DNA of 64,000 nucleotides from Cellulomonas denverensis (lineage in GTDB: Bacteria > Actinomycetota > Actinomycetes > Actinomycetales > Cellulomonadaceae): positions 62,001-126,000 of the forward strand of contig NZ_JAAXOX010000002.1 in assembly GCF_012396125.1 (NCBI RefSeq), written 5' to 3'. A program made the position numbers and the translations under genes. Shown here in pieces: positions 7,879-17,625 of this stretch. The notes beneath the pieces are model-generated. The model searched no databases. It saw nothing but the letters and a program-made list of their open reading frames with translations, and was not told the origin of the DNA. The stretch's first letter is position 1. Each line of letters opens with the position of its first letter.

Positions 7879-9669
7879 GTGCTGCGCACCCACACCGCCG
7901 GCTCGCTGCGGGCCGAGCACATCGGCTCCACCGTCACCCTGACCGGGTGGGTGGATCGTCGCCGGGATCACGGTGGGGTGGCGTTCGTCGATCTGCGGGA
8001 CGCCTCGGGCATCGCCCAGGTCGTGATCCGGGACGAGGCGGTGGCGCACGGGCTGCGCGCGGAGTACGTGCTGCAGGTGACCGGCGAGGTCGGCCGCCGC
8101 CCGGAGGGCAACGAGAACACCTCGCTGGCCACCGGTGAGGTCGAGGTCGTCGCCACCGACGTGGTGGTGCTGAACGAGGCCGCGCCGCTGCCGTTCCAGG
8201 TGTCCACCGCCCTGGACGAGCCGGTCGGCGAGGAGGCGCGGCTGCGCTACCGGTACCTCGACCTGCGGCGGCCCGCCCCCGCGCACGCGATCCGGCTGCG
8301 GGCGAAGGCCAACCAGGCCGCCCGCACGGTGCTGGATGCCGAGGAGTTCGTCGAGGTCGAGACCCCGACCCTGACCCGGTCCACCCCGGAGGGCGCCCGC
8401 GACTTCGTGGTGCCGGCCCGCCTGGCGCCGGGCAGCTGGTACGCGCTGCCGCAGTCGCCGCAGCTGTTCAAGCAGCTGCTGATGGTCGGTGGCCTGGAGC
8501 GGTACTACCAGCTGGCCCGCTGCTACCGCGACGAGGACTTCCGCGCCGACCGGCAGCCGGAGTTCACCCAGCTCGACGTGGAGATGAGCTTCGTCGACCA
8601 GGAGGACGTGATCGCCCTCGGCGAGAAGATCCTGGTCGCGCTCTGGGACCTGATCGACTACCGGATCCCGACCCCGATCGCCCGGATGACCTACGCGGAC
8701 GCGATGCGGCTGTACGGCACCGACAAGCCCGACCTGCGGTTCGGCCTGGAGCTGGTCGAGCTGACCGAGTTCTTCTCCGACACCCCGTTCCGGGTGTTCC
8801 AGGCGCCGTACGTCGGCGCGGTGGTGCAGCCCGGCGGCGCGGCGACTCCCCGTCGTGGCTTCGATGCCTGGCAGGAGTGGGCCAAGCAGCGTGGCGCCAA
8901 GGGCCTGGCCTACGTCACGGTCGGCGAGGACGGCACCCTCGGTGGGCCGGTGGCCAAGAACATCTCCGAGGCCGAGCGCGAGGGCCTGGTCGCCGCGGTC
9001 GGCGCCCAGCCCGGTGACGCGGTGTTCTTCGCCGCCGGGAAGGCCACCGAGGCGCGGGCACTGCTCGGTGCCGCCCGGCTGGAGATCGGCAAGCGCGGCG
9101 GCCTGATCGACGAGGACGCCTGGTCCTTCGTCTGGGTGGTCGACGCGCCGCTGTTCAAGCCGACCGGCGAGGACGACGACGTGGCGGTCGGCGAGGGTGC
9201 CTGGACCGCCGTGCACCACGCCTTCACCAGCCCGACGCCGGAGTGGATCGACCGCTTCGAGGAGGACCCCGGCCACGCGCTGGCCTATGCCTACGACATC
9301 GTGTGCAACGGCAACGAGATCGGCGGCGGCTCGATCCGTATCCACCGCCGCGACGTGCAGGAGCGCGTGTTCCAGGTGATGGGGATCGGCGAGCAGGAGG
9401 CAAACGAGAAGTTCGGCTGGCTGCTGGACGCCTTCCAGTTCGGCGCCCCGCCGCACGGCGGCATCGCCTTCGGCTGGGACCGGATCGTCGCGCTGCTGAC
9501 CCACTCCGAGTCGATCCGCGACGTGATCGCGTTCCCGAAGTCGGGCGGCGGTTACGACCCGCTGACCGGCGCCCCGGCCCCGATCACCGCGCAGCAGCGC
9601 AAGGAGGCCGGCGTGGACGCCAAGCCCAAGGCGGAGCAGCCCGCGGCGGACGCCGCGGACCAGCACTGA
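7879..9669 (+). CDS. aspS: Aspartyl-tRNA synthetase
   Basis: 596 residues from GTG, the size of bacterial AspRS. It begins with an OB-fold anticodon-binding domain ([19 protein letters not shown]). The class II core carries [20 protein letters not shown] and motif 2 ([19 protein letters not shown]). The bacterial GAD insertion domain lies at about residues 290-405, then [12 protein letters not shown] and motif 3 ([10 protein letters not shown]). The enzyme charges tRNA-Asp. A C-terminal tail of about 25 residues is Lys/Ala-rich. gatCAB is not in the window, so discriminating versus non-discriminating specificity cannot be inferred from context. The downstream GNAT frame begins at or across its stop codon. 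Confidence 0.95.
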   Translation: MLRTHTAGSLRAEHIGSTVTLTGWVDRRRDHGGVAFVDLRDASGIAQVVIRDEAVAHGLRAEYVLQVTGEVGRRPEGNENTSLATGEVEVVATDVVVLNEAAPLPFQVSTALDEPVGEEARLRYRYLDLRRPAPAHAIRLRAKANQAARTVLDAEEFVEVETPTLTRSTPEGARDFVVPARLAPGSWYALPQSPQLFKQLLMVGGLERYYQLARCYRDEDFRADRQPEFTQLDVEMSFVDQEDVIALGEKILVALWDLIDYRIPTPIARMTYADAMRLYGTDKPDLRFGLELVELTEFFSDTPFRVFQAPYVGAVVQPGGAATPRRGFDAWQEWAKQRGAKGLAYVTVGEDGTLGGPVAKNISEAEREGLVAAVGAQPGDAVFFAAGKATEARALLGAARLEIGKRGGLIDEDAWSFVWVVDAPLFKPTGEDDDVAVGEGAWTAVHHAFTSPTPEWIDRFEEDPGHALAYAYDIVCNGNEIGGGSIRIHRRDVQERVFQVMGIGEQEANEKFGWLLDAFQFGAPPHGGIAFGWDRIVALLTHSESIRDVIAFPKSGGGYDPLTGAPAPITAQQRKEAGVDAKPKAEQPAADAADQH

Positions 9670-10457
9670 CCGCGGAGCTGCCGGGGGCGGGCCGTCATGG
9701 CTCGCTCCCGGCGCCCTGCGCGGCGGATGAGCTGCTGCTGGACGAGCGTCGGCGCTGGTCGCTGGTCGACTGGTCCGGCGACGACCGGGCGCTGTGTGCC
9801 GTTTTCGACCCGGTGGACCCTGCCGCGGGAGGGCGACTGCTGTTCGCGGTGGGCCGGGCCGAACCGGTGGCCGCGATGGTCGCCGCGACCGTGCCCGGCC
9901 CGCACCGTCCGTGGCGCACCGCCTGGATCGCCACGGACGCGCTCCCGGCGGTCCGGGACGTGCTGGCCGATGCCGGGCTGACCCCGAACCGCACCGGCTG
10001 GGAATGGATGGTCATCCGGGACCGTCCCACGCCGGTCGCCGATCAGGCCCGGCTGCGTCCGCTGACCCCGGCCGATCGCCCGGCCGCCGCCGCCTGCCTG
10101 GCGGTCGCCAACCCGACCACCGAGGCGACGCCGGTGGCGACCGGTGAGCGCTGGTGGGGGATCGACGGCCCGGACGGCTCGCTGCTCGGCGTGATCGGTG
10201 CCGAACCGCGGTCGGGTGCGCTCGGCGGGTCCGGGTCGTGGCACCTGCACGGGCTCGGCGTCCGGCCGGGCACCCGGGGCCAGGGACTCGGTGGCGCGCT
10301 GACCGCGGGGGCGACCCGGCAGCTGCTGGCCGCCGGTGCCGACTGGGTCTCGCTTGGCATGTGGGACGACAACGACGGGGCGCGCCGGATCTACCACCGG
10401 CTGGGCTTCCGGACCGTGCACCGGCTGACCACCCTGCACCGGCGCTGGCGACAATGA
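9666..10457 (+). CDS. GNAT-family N-acetyltransferase with unclear, non-canonical start
   Basis: The frame encodes up to about 263 residues. The C-terminal half is a clear GNAT domain: [19 protein letters not shown] is the acetyl-CoA pyrophosphate-binding loop (motif A), followed by [16 protein letters not shown] (motif B). The N-terminal half, from [15 protein letters not shown] through WEWMVIRD, reads as real protein, yet this frame has no ATG, GTG or TTG between the aspS stop codon and that region. The first in-frame GTG is near 9849, inside the domain. The start given here is a CTG overlapping the aspS stop (CTGA) and is a guess. Substrate unknown. The gene is probably cotranscribed with aspS. 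Confidence 0.65.
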   Translation: MTAELPGAGRHGSLPAPCAADELLLDERRRWSLVDWSGDDRALCAVFDPVDPAAGGRLLFAVGRAEPVAAMVAATVPGPHRPWRTAWIATDALPAVRDVLADAGLTPNRTGWEWMVIRDRPTPVADQARLRPLTPADRPAAAACLAVANPTTEATPVATGERWWGIDGPDGSLLGVIGAEPRSGALGGSGSWHLHGLGVRPGTRGQGLGGALTAGATRQLLAAGADWVSLGMWDDNDGARRIYHRLGFRTVHRLTTLHRRWRQ

Positions 10458-10726
10458 CCGGTGTGGGGAGAAGCCAGCAAAACCCGAAGCTGTCCAGGGT
10501 GCGTGTCGGGATGTACGTGGATCGAGTGGTGCTCTGGGCGGTCACTATCGGTGCGGCGCCGAGCTTGTGCGCTGGTGGCTCAGCCAGAACAACCCATCGT
10601 CTCCCCGGGTCCGATCCAACTGCTTAGCCCCAATCCCACTGGTCGCGCCGGACGAGTGGCCGAGTGCGCCCGAATCCACCGAACTCGCGCCCCCTCGGTC
10701 TGCGAAGGTGCGACGTCAATCGTGGC
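10458..10726. other. Gene-poor boundary of a low-GC island
   Basis: 269 bases between the GNAT stop codon and the 3' end of the minus-strand ATPase gene. Short open frames here show no recognisable protein pattern. A GAGTGGCCGAGTGCG stretch near 10654-10668 looks like part of a serine tRNA, but no cloverleaf can be completed. No terminal inverted repeats of an insertion sequence are seen. Confidence 0.5.
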
Positions 10727-12046
10727 CTACGGCTTCACCCACTCGGACCAGGCCGCCCGCACCCGTGAGTCGACGTCCCGATAGATCGACGGACGGAATC
10801 GCACGTAGGCCTTAAACATCTCGTTTCTAAATCGGACCAGACCGCGCTTCTGAAACGCAGGCGCGAACAATATGGATCCATACTCTGGCGCGCATAGATG
10901 CCCACGATATGTAGAGCCGCCACCGACGCCGAGTTGGCTGCTCAAGAATCGGTATATCTCCCCGGTGGGGATATCCACGTCGCCCCACTGAGCAAACGCG
11001 CGCAACGTCATCTCTCTGTTCATCGAGTCTCGAACCGCGGCTTGGTACATGTCTGCGAACTGCTGGGCGAACTGGTTGTTCACAATTGAAGCTATTGCCT
11101 GACTAACTCCTTGTCGGCCAACGACGCTCTGACCCTTCGCCTCCGCGTCAACAAGGGCTTGCTGGCCAAGGACGTGCACGAACCAGGGGAATCCGGCGGC
11201 GACCTTGGACAGTGCAATAGTGGCATTAGTAGAGAAAGACATCGCAACGCCGTTGAATCCCAGATACTCTTCAGCTTTCGTCACGATTTGCCCCAGATCT
11301 GCCTGGGTCATCAGCGGAATTCGCACGGCGTTGAGTCGTCGCTCGAGCGATTGGTGGTCAGCCAGAAGCTCGGAGATGTTGCTTGCGATCCCTACAAGAA
11401 GAAACTTCAGTCGCTCACTGGACGCTGCTTTCAAGAAACTGGCCAATCCGGCCGTGTTCTCGATTCGATCGAGCTCGTCTATGATGAAGAGTACGGGTTG
11501 ACCATAAGTCGCCGTCAGCAGGTCGCACAGCTGAATAAGCTTCTCTTCCCCATTTAGATCTTGGTATGAGAGCCTCTGGCTTTCGGTCTGGTATGTCTTT
11601 GTGCTTTCGAATTCGAAGATCTTCAGCGCTAGCTTCTTGCGGCTCTTGCGGTCAACGAGCTGCGTCGCGCGAGAGTTACCGTCGATCGGGGCGGTTTCCA
11701 CGCTTTCTGCGGCATTTACCATTAGCTGAAGCAAATCCATGAACGTCTTGGTCGAACCTGTGCATGTCACGTAGAATGTGATGAACTGGCGCTCGTCGGG
11801 CAACGCCAGCCGCGTCGCATTCAGGTGGTCCAGTAGGCCGACGTCGCCCAAGGCGATCCGTCGAATCTGAAGTGCTAGGCTCGACTTTCCGAGCCCTCGG
11901 TCGCCGAAGATGAGCGGGACGGAACCATTGGCGTTCAGTGAGTCGGCGAGCTGGCGCACCTCTTTCGACCGCCCTGCAAATCTCTCTGGGTCGTCAAGCT
12001 CAGTTGCAGGCTGAAAGGCGTTGAGCAGTACCGAGCGCTCGATCAA
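10727..12046 (-). CDS. Orphan AAA+ ATPase (AAA_16/Orc1-like), probably horizontally acquired
   Basis: 439 residues from a TTG start at 12046, supported by AGGAG seven bases upstream. Walker A is GDRGLGKSS at about residues 48-56, and Walker B is VLFIIDELDRI near residue 190. The sensor region LLVGIASNISELLADHQS and a C-terminal helical domain with winged-helix character (FAQWGDVDIPTGEIYRFL) resemble Orc1/Cdc6-like and STAND-type ATPases. Base composition is unlike the neighbours: a sampled 60-base stretch (11401-11460) is 53% GC, and AT-ending codons are frequent. This points to transfer. No partner effector, integrase or transposase is adjacent. The function is unknown; lone ATPases of this kind sometimes belong to defence islands, which remains speculation. 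Confidence 0.8.
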   Translation of the reverse strand: MIERSVLLNAFQPATELDDPERFAGRSKEVRQLADSLNANGSVPLIFGDRGLGKSSLALQIRRIALGDVGLLDHLNATRLALPDERQFITFYVTCTGSTKTFMDLLQLMVNAAESVETAPIDGNSRATQLVDRKSRKKLALKIFEFESTKTYQTESQRLSYQDLNGEEKLIQLCDLLTATYGQPVLFIIDELDRIENTAGLASFLKAASSERLKFLLVGIASNISELLADHQSLERRLNAVRIPLMTQADLGQIVTKAEEYLGFNGVAMSFSTNATIALSKVAAGFPWFVHVLGQQALVDAEAKGQSVVGRQGVSQAIASIVNNQFAQQFADMYQAAVRDSMNREMTLRAFAQWGDVDIPTGEIYRFLSSQLGVGGGSTYRGHLCAPEYGSILFAPAFQKRGLVRFRNEMFKAYVRFRPSIYRDVDSRVRAAWSEWVKP

Positions 12047-12059
12047 TTCTGGGCTCCTA

Positions 12060-12073
12060 GTTCACTCGTGAAC
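12060..12073 (-). promoter_or_regulatory. Palindromic candidate operator of the ATPase gene
   Basis: GTTCAC and GTGAAC arms are separated by two bases, just upstream of the ATPase Shine-Dalgarno site. On the minus strand a TAGGCT -10 box (12083-12078) lies immediately upstream, so the palindrome would cover the transcription start. This suggests repression. Confidence 0.4.
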
Positions 12074-12169
12074 CTCAAGCCTAGCGGATAAGCGTCGGTG
12101 CAAGGGCAGATTGCTGCTCCCATTCAGTGAGCCCAAGCGTTCCCGGCTCCAGTGTCGGCTAGATGGAGC

Positions 12170-14410
12170 TCAGTGCGTGATCGCGATCCGCTGGTAGATC
12201 CGGCGCAGCGGGGCCGGCGCCCACCAGTTCCACTCGCGCAGCACGGTCATGGTCGCCGGGACCAGGAGCAGCCGGACCAGGGTGGCGTCGATCAGCACCG
12301 CGATGGCCAGCGAGAAGCCGACCTCCTTGATCACCAGCAGCTCCCCGGCGACGAACCCGGCGAACACCGCCACGATGATCGCGGCGGCACTGGTGATCAC
12401 CCGGCCGGAGCGTTGCAGCCCGCGCCGGACCGCCTCGTCGTTGGGCACGCCCTGGTCGTGCAGCTCCTTGATCCGGGACAGCAGGAAGACCTCGTAGTCC
12501 ATCGCCAGGCCGAAGGCGAAGGCGATCACCAGGGCCAGCACATAGGTCTCGATCCCACCGGTGGACTCGAAGCCGAGCAGTCCGGACAGGTGCCCGTCCT
12601 GGAACACCCAGACCAGCACGCCCAGGGACGCGCACAGCGAGATGGCGTTGGTGAGCAGCGCCTTGATCGGCACCAGCAGCGAGCCGGTCATCAGGAACAG
12701 CAGGATCAGCGTGGCCAGCGCGACGATGCCGAGGGCCAGTGGCGCCCGTTCGGCCAGTGCGTCGACGAAGTCCATCTGGTTGGCCGCCTGCCCGCCGACG
12801 TAGACGTCCAGGTCCAGGTCGCGGATCTCGCGCACCACGTCCTGGGTGGCGGCGCTGCCGGGGTCGTCGTCCTCGGGGTGCACACCGATCAGCACCGCGT
12901 GCCCGACCGTGACCGGGTCGTCCACCGACGCGACGCCGGGCAGCTCCGCGAGGGTGGCGGCGGTGCCGGCGGCCTGGTCGACGCTGGACTCGGTGACCAC
13001 CTGCACCGACGGGCTGGCCGAGTCCGGGTACTCGGTGGACAGGATCCGGACGTACTCGCGCTGCGGGCTGCTCAGCGGCAGCAGCTGGGTGGTGGAGTTG
13101 CGCAGCTCGACGTGCAGCAGCGGGGAGGCCAGCACCAGCAGCACGGCCAGCGACCCGCCCATCACCCACCAGGGGTGCCGCTGCACCCGGGCGGTCAGCC
13201 GGGAGAACGCGCCCTCGTCGCGCTGCACGTCGGCGGTCCGGGCCATGATCCCGCGCAGCACGGGCACCCGGGCGAGCAGGCCGGGCCGGGCCAGGCGGCG
13301 ACCGGTCAGGGCGAGCAGCGCCGGCACCAGGGTCAGCGCGGTGCTCACGGCGAACACGATCACGGCGACCGCCCCGGCGCCGAACGCCCGCAGGATGTCC
13401 TGCCGGAACACCAGCAGCCCGGCGATCGACACCGCGACGGTGAGGGCGGAGAACGTGACGGTGCGGCCGGCGGTGGCGATGGTGCGGACCAGGGCGGTGG
13501 TGACCGCGCCGTCCCCGCGCCGGCGCCGGTTGCTGGCGCCCTGGTCGTCGCCGAGCGCGGCGGTCAGCTCCTCGCGGAACCGGGAGACGATCAGCAGGCC
13601 GTAGTCGATGGACAGGCCGAGGCCGAGCACGGTGACCACGTTCACCACCGACGACTCCATGTCGGTGATCAGGTACGACAGCCCCCACAGCGCGCCCAGC
13701 CCACCGGCGATCGAGGCGATCGCCCCGGCCAGCGGCATGGCGGCGGCCAGGAACCCGCCGAAGACCAGCACCATGATCAGCAGCGCCACCGGCAGGGCGA
13801 TCGCCTCGCCGGTGGTGAGGTCCTGGCGTACCTGGTCGGTGATCGCGGAGACGATCAGGCTGCTGCCGCCGACGATCCCGGTCGCGTCCGGGGCCGCCTC
13901 CCGCAGCGCGGCGGGCACCTCGGCCAGCGCGTCGGCCACCCGGTCCAGGGCGCGGTCGCGGGCGTCCTCGGACAGGTCGGGGTCGAGTTCGACCACCATC
14001 AGGAAGCCGTCGCCGGACCGGGCGAGCAGGGGAGCGGCGGCCGGGTTGTCCACGCCCTGCGGCAGCAGGTACGGGTCGATCACGGTCTCGACCCCGTCGA
14101 TCGCCACCACCCGGTTCCGGGCCGGTTCCAGCGCCTCGGCCAGACCGTCGGCGGCGGGATCGACGTCGGTGACCACCAGGGAGAGCGAGGCGCCGGTGTC
14201 GTCGGAGCGCATCAGTTCGGCGGCGCGGGCACTGTCCGAGCCCGGGACCACCGGCTCGCCGGTGCTCAGCCGGTCGAACAGGTTCTGGCCGCCCGCCCCG
14301 GTGAGCGCGAGCAGGCCGCAGGCGACGGTGATCGCCAGCCAGACGACCACGGTGAGGCGGGGGTGGCGGGCGACCGCCCGGCCGAGACTCTCGAACACGC
14401 AGGTCAGCAT
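12170..14410 (-). CDS. MMPL-family RND transporter
   Basis: 746 residues from the ATG at 14410. The layout is that of MMPL/RND exporters: an N-terminal helix (PRLTVVVWLAITVACGLLAL), a large extracytoplasmic loop, five to six helices including VTVLGLGLSIDYGLLIVSRF, a second loop, then a matching second half with VLALVIAFAFGLAMDYEVFLLSRIKE. The two D-Y motifs (SIDYGLL and AMDYEVF) are the paired proton-relay signatures of the family. Members export lipids or small molecules using the proton gradient. No biosynthetic cluster or TetR regulator is adjacent, so the substrate is unknown. An open frame continues upstream of the chosen start but runs antisense to rarA. The gene is divergent from rarA with 70 bases between them. 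Confidence 0.9.
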   Translation of the reverse strand: MLTCVFESLGRAVARHPRLTVVVWLAITVACGLLALTGAGGQNLFDRLSTGEPVVPGSDSARAAELMRSDDTGASLSLVVTDVDPAADGLAEALEPARNRVVAIDGVETVIDPYLLPQGVDNPAAAPLLARSGDGFLMVVELDPDLSEDARDRALDRVADALAEVPAALREAAPDATGIVGGSSLIVSAITDQVRQDLTTGEAIALPVALLIMVLVFGGFLAAAMPLAGAIASIAGGLGALWGLSYLITDMESSVVNVVTVLGLGLSIDYGLLIVSRFREELTAALGDDQGASNRRRRGDGAVTTALVRTIATAGRTVTFSALTVAVSIAGLLVFRQDILRAFGAGAVAVIVFAVSTALTLVPALLALTGRRLARPGLLARVPVLRGIMARTADVQRDEGAFSRLTARVQRHPWWVMGGSLAVLLVLASPLLHVELRNSTTQLLPLSSPQREYVRILSTEYPDSASPSVQVVTESSVDQAAGTAATLAELPGVASVDDPVTVGHAVLIGVHPEDDDPGSAATQDVVREIRDLDLDVYVGGQAANQMDFVDALAERAPLALGIVALATLILLFLMTGSLLVPIKALLTNAISLCASLGVLVWVFQDGHLSGLLGFESTGGIETYVLALVIAFAFGLAMDYEVFLLSRIKELHDQGVPNDEAVRRGLQRSGRVITSAAAIIVAVFAGFVAGELLVIKEVGFSLAIAVLIDATLVRLLLVPATMTVLREWNWWAPAPLRRIYQRIAITH

Positions 14411-14468
14411 CTCAGGCCGGGGCGGGCGCGGGCGAGTCCGGCAGGTCATGGGTGTGGGCGCGGCTGCG

Positions 14469-14480
14469 TAGGCTGGCGGT
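14469..14480 (+). promoter_or_regulatory. -10 box of a probable leaderless rarA promoter
   Basis: TAGGCT at 14469-14474, six bases, then the ATG at 14481. Confidence 0.5.
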
Positions 14481-15863
14481 ATGGACCTGTTCGACGCGCT
14501 GGGCTCGACCGCGCAGGGCACCCCGGCGCCGTCGCCCGGGGCGCCGCTGGCCGTGCGGATGCGGCCCGCGAACCTGTCCGAGGTGGCCGGCCAGGAGCAT
14601 CTGCTGGAGCCGGGTTCGCCGCTGCGCCGCCTGGTCGAGCCCGCCGACGGTACCCAGCGCCGCGCGGCCCCGTCCTCGGTGGTGCTGTGGGGGCCGCCGG
14701 GCACCGGCAAGACCACGCTGGCCTACCTGGTGGCGGCCACCTCCGGGCGCCGGTTCGTGGAGCTCTCCGCGGTCACCGCCGGGGTCAAGGACGTGCGGCA
14801 GGTGGTCGAGGACGCCCGGCGGCGGCTGGCCGGCGACGGCTCGGAGACCGTGCTGTTCATCGACGAGGTGCACCGCTTCACCAAGGCCCAGCAGGACGCC
14901 CTGCTGCCCAGCGTGGAGAACCGCTGGGTCACCCTGGTCGCCGCCACCACCGAGAACCCGAGCTTCTCGGTGAACTCCCCGCTGCTGTCCCGGTCGCTGC
15001 TGCTGACCCTGCGCCCGCTGACCACCGAGGACGTGCGCGGCCTGGTGCACCGTGCGGTGACCGACGAGCGCGGCCTGGGCGGGGCGGTCGAACTGACCGA
15101 CGAGGCCGAGGACCACCTGCTCCGGCTGGCCGGCGGTGACGCCCGCAAGGCGCTGACCATCCTGGAGGCCGCCGCCGGGGCCGCGCTGGAGGAGCCGGAC
15201 GCCCCGTCGCCCGCGCCGGTGGACCTGGCCACCATGGAGCGGGCGATCGACGTGGCGGCGGTGCGCTACGACCGGGACGGCGACCAGCACTACGACGTGA
15301 TCAGCGCGTTCATCAAGTCGATCCGTGGCTCGGACGTGGACGCGGCACTGCACTACCTGGCCCGGATGATCGCCGCGGGGGAGGACCCGCGGTTCATCTC
15401 CCGCCGGATCATGATCTCCGCCGCCGAGGACGTCGGGATGGCCGACCCCTCCGCGTTGCAGACCGCGGTGGCCGCCGCCCAGGCGGTGCAGCTGATCGGC
15501 ATGCCCGAGGCCCAGATCATCCTGGCCGAGGCGGTGGTGCACCTGGCGACCGCGCCGAAGTCCAACCGGGCCTACGCCGGGATCAACGCGGCGCTGGCCG
15601 ACGTGCGGGCCGGACGGATCGGCACCGTGCCGCTGCACCTGCGTGACGCGCACTACCCCGGCGCCAAGCCGCTCGGTCACGGCCAGGGCTACCAGTACCC
15701 GCACGACGACCCGATCGGGATCAGCCCGCAGCACTACCTGCCGGAGGACCTGGCCGGCACCCGGTACTACCAGCCCACCGACCGGGGCTTCGAGCGGCAG
15801 GTCACCGAGCGGCTGGGCCGGATCCGCTCGGTGCTCGACCAGGCGCCGCGGGAGGACCGATGA
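14481..15863 (+). CDS. rarA: Replication-associated recombination protein RarA (MgsA), AAA+ ATPase
   Basis: 460 residues. Walker A is GPPGTGKTT at residues 71-79 and Walker B is [10 protein letters not shown] near 130-139. The sensor 1 region [18 protein letters not shown] and the C-terminal tetramerisation part ([34 protein letters not shown]) are diagnostic of the RarA/WRNIP1 family. These clamp-loader-like ATPases act at stalled replication forks. The protein is of normal length and its motifs are intact. The stop codon overlaps the following GNAT gene by four bases (ATGA), so the two are coupled. A -10 box six bases before the start predicts a leaderless transcript. Confidence 0.94.
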   Translation: MDLFDALGSTAQGTPAPSPGAPLAVRMRPANLSEVAGQEHLLEPGSPLRRLVEPADGTQRRAAPSSVVLWGPPGTGKTTLAYLVAATSGRRFVELSAVTAGVKDVRQVVEDARRRLAGDGSETVLFIDEVHRFTKAQQDALLPSVENRWVTLVAATTENPSFSVNSPLLSRSLLLTLRPLTTEDVRGLVHRAVTDERGLGGAVELTDEAEDHLLRLAGGDARKALTILEAAAGAALEEPDAPSPAPVDLATMERAIDVAAVRYDRDGDQHYDVISAFIKSIRGSDVDAALHYLARMIAAGEDPRFISRRIMISAAEDVGMADPSALQTAVAAAQAVQLIGMPEAQIILAEAVVHLATAPKSNRAYAGINAALADVRAGRIGTVPLHLRDAHYPGAKPLGHGQGYQYPHDDPIGISPQHYLPEDLAGTRYYQPTDRGFERQVTERLGRIRSVLDQAPREDR

Positions 15864-16660
15864 CCGCCGATCCCCGCACCGCCGCCCGGGACGAGCTGGA
15901 CCGGACCGCGACCAACACCGGCTTCGCCCAGGCCGTGCTGGCCGGCACCGCCCCCGGCGAGCTCTGGTGGGACCGGGACGAGGAGCCGCGCGCCTTCCAC
16001 GTCGTGCACCCGTGCGGCATGTCGCTGCTGTGGGGCCCGGCGGTCGCCGACGCGCTGGACGCCGTGACCGCGCACCTGCTCGGCGCCGACCGCCCGCAGT
16101 GGTTGCAGATCGACCCGCGCTGGCACCACCTGGACTGGGACGCCGCGCTCGGGGTGGTGGTGCCCGCCGAGGGCGACCCGGACCCGCTCCCGGCCGCGGT
16201 GAGCCGGCACACCCGGATCAACTTCAGCTACCGGCCCGGCGGCGACCGCGTAGAGCGGACCGTGCCCGCGGGCTGGCAGCTGCGACCCGCCGCGGCCGGT
16301 GACTACGGGCTGGCCGGCACGGTGGTGCCCGCGGAGTACTGGCCGGACGCCGCGTCCTTCCTGGCGCACGGCGGCGGCATGGTCGCCGAGCGGGACGGGG
16401 AGGCCGGGGCGATGGCCTTCGCCGCGTTCTGCTGGGACGACCAGGTCGAGATCGGCATCGAGACCGTGCCCCGGTTCCGTCGGCTCGGGCTGGCGCGGGC
16501 CGCCGCGGGCGCGCTGATCGACGTGCTGGTGGCCGGCGGGCTGCGCCCGGTGTGGTCCTGCCGCGGCGCCAACACCGGCTCGCAGCGGTTGGCCGGATCG
16601 CTCGGGTTCACCGCGCCGGTCGGCACGCCGTACCTGCACCTGCCCGGGCGGCTCGCCTGA
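15860..16660 (+). CDS. GNAT acetyltransferase (GNAT_acetyltran-type)
   Basis: 266 residues. The N-terminal half ([23 protein letters not shown] and following) is a family-specific region. The C-terminal half holds the acetyl-CoA-binding block [18 protein letters not shown] and the characteristic ending [19 protein letters not shown]. These features match the GNAT_acetyltran group, whose substrates are largely unknown. Its start overlaps the rarA stop (ATGA), which implies cotranscription, but no functional link to RarA is evident. The gene is followed by the independent rpsD promoter. Confidence 0.85.
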   Translation: MTADPRTAARDELDRTATNTGFAQAVLAGTAPGELWWDRDEEPRAFHVVHPCGMSLLWGPAVADALDAVTAHLLGADRPQWLQIDPRWHHLDWDAALGVVVPAEGDPDPLPAAVSRHTRINFSYRPGGDRVERTVPAGWQLRPAAAGDYGLAGTVVPAEYWPDAASFLAHGGGMVAERDGEAGAMAFAAFCWDDQVEIGIETVPRFRRLGLARAAAGALIDVLVAGGLRPVWSCRGANTGSQRLAGSLGFTAPVGTPYLHLPGRLA

Positions 16661-16717
16661 CCGCAGCCGGCCCGGCGGCCCTGACGGCGCCGGGGCAGGC
16701 CGGCCCTGCCGATGCGG

Positions 16718-16883
16718 TAGTCTGGTGCAGTTGTCCGGAACCGGACAGCCACCTGGGGCCCTAGCCCGCGCCCGGAGCACGTGCAGCGCACGTCGCCCGG
16801 ATCGCACCGTGGTCGGCCCCACGCCCCGCCGGATTCCCGGACCGGGGTGTGACGTGAACAGCAGACGACAGGAAGACCTCTTC
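16718..16883 (+). promoter_or_regulatory. rpsD promoter -10 and long 5' leader with hairpin
   Basis: A TAGTCT -10 box at 16718-16723 predicts a start near 16730 and a leader of about 150 bases. The leader opens with TGTCCG-GAAC-CGGACA (16732-16747), a 6-bp hairpin with a GAAC tetraloop. S4 represses its own mRNA in several bacteria; whether this leader is an S4 target is untested. Confidence 0.4.
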
Positions 16884-17510
16884 ATGAGCAACGTGACGCG
16901 CTCGCGCCGCCAGGTGCGCCTTTCCCGCGCCCTGGGCCTGGCCCTCACCCCGAAGGCCGTCAAGCACTTCGAGAAGCGCCCCTACCCGCCCGGCGAGCAC
17001 GGCCGCGCCCGTCGCCGGACCGAGTCCGACTACGCCGTCCGTCTGCGGGAGAAGCAGCGTCTGCGCGCCCAGTACGCGCTGCGCGAGAAGCAGATGGTCC
17101 GCGCCTACGAGGCCGCCCGCAAGGCCCCGGGCCTGACCGGTGAGGCCCTGGTCGAGGACCTGGAGACCCGTCTGGACGCCCTGGTGCTCCGGGCTGGCTT
17201 CGCCCGCACCATCCTGCAGGCCCGCCAGGTCGTGACCCACCGTCACGTGCTGGTCGACGGCAAGATCGTGGACCGCCCGTCCTTCCGCGTGAAGGAGGGC
17301 CAGACCCTGCAGATCAAGCCGAAGAGCCAGACCACCGTGCCGTTCCAGGTGGCCGCCGCCGGTGCCCACCGCGACGTGCTGCCGGCCGTCCCGGGCTACC
17401 TGGACGTCCAGCTGGAGAAGCTGTCCGCGCAGCTGACCCGCCGCCCGAAGCGTGCCGAGGTCCCCGTGACCTGCGACGTGCAGCTGGTCGTCGAGTACTA
17501 CGCTCGCTGA
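16884..17510 (+). CDS. rpsD: 30S ribosomal protein S4
   Basis: 208 residues, normal for the zinc-free (C-minus) bacterial S4. The N-terminal part is basic ([28 protein letters not shown]). The S4 RNA-binding domain spans about residues 95-155 ([34 protein letters not shown]). S4 nucleates assembly of the small-subunit body by binding the 5' domain of 16S rRNA. The ATG at 16884 follows a GGAAGA site and gives the conserved start [12 protein letters not shown]. In this lineage rpsD stands alone rather than in the alpha operon, and it is closed by the hairpin at 17525-17561. Confidence 0.96.
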   Translation: MSNVTRSRRQVRLSRALGLALTPKAVKHFEKRPYPPGEHGRARRRTESDYAVRLREKQRLRAQYALREKQMVRAYEAARKAPGLTGEALVEDLETRLDALVLRAGFARTILQARQVVTHRHVLVDGKIVDRPSFRVKEGQTLQIKPKSQTTVPFQVAAAGAHRDVLPAVPGYLDVQLEKLSAQLTRRPKRAEVPVTCDVQLVVEYYAR

Positions 17511-17524
17511 TCCCTCCTGTACGG

Positions 17525-17561
17525 CGCCCCGGCACGACCGTTCGCGGATCGTGTCGGGGCG
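17525..17561 (+). terminator. rpsD terminator hairpin
   Basis: A 13-bp stem (17525-17537 and 17549-17561) with one G-U pair and an 11-base loop, followed by TTGTC. It begins 14 bases after the rpsD stop. Confidence 0.8.
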
Positions 17562-17625
17562 TTGTCATGTCCACCCCGGGTAGGGTGCACGGGACGCACG
17601 CTCGGACGAGAGAAAAGGGTCGTCG

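Noticed and set aside
10654-10720. Possible serine tRNA fragment marking an attachment site
   Set aside because: Only a short D-arm-like stretch matches; no anticodon arm, T arm or acceptor pairing can be completed, and no integrase is nearby.
10461-10784. Open frame of 107 codons on the plus strand beside the ATPase gene
   Set aside because: No ribosome-binding site, no family pattern, and it overlaps the 3' end of the ATPase gene.
12152-15139. Very long open frame antisense to the MMPL gene and overlapping rarA
   Set aside because: A shadow of GC-rich codon bias; low-complexity His/Gln/Arg/Gly composition and no start signal.
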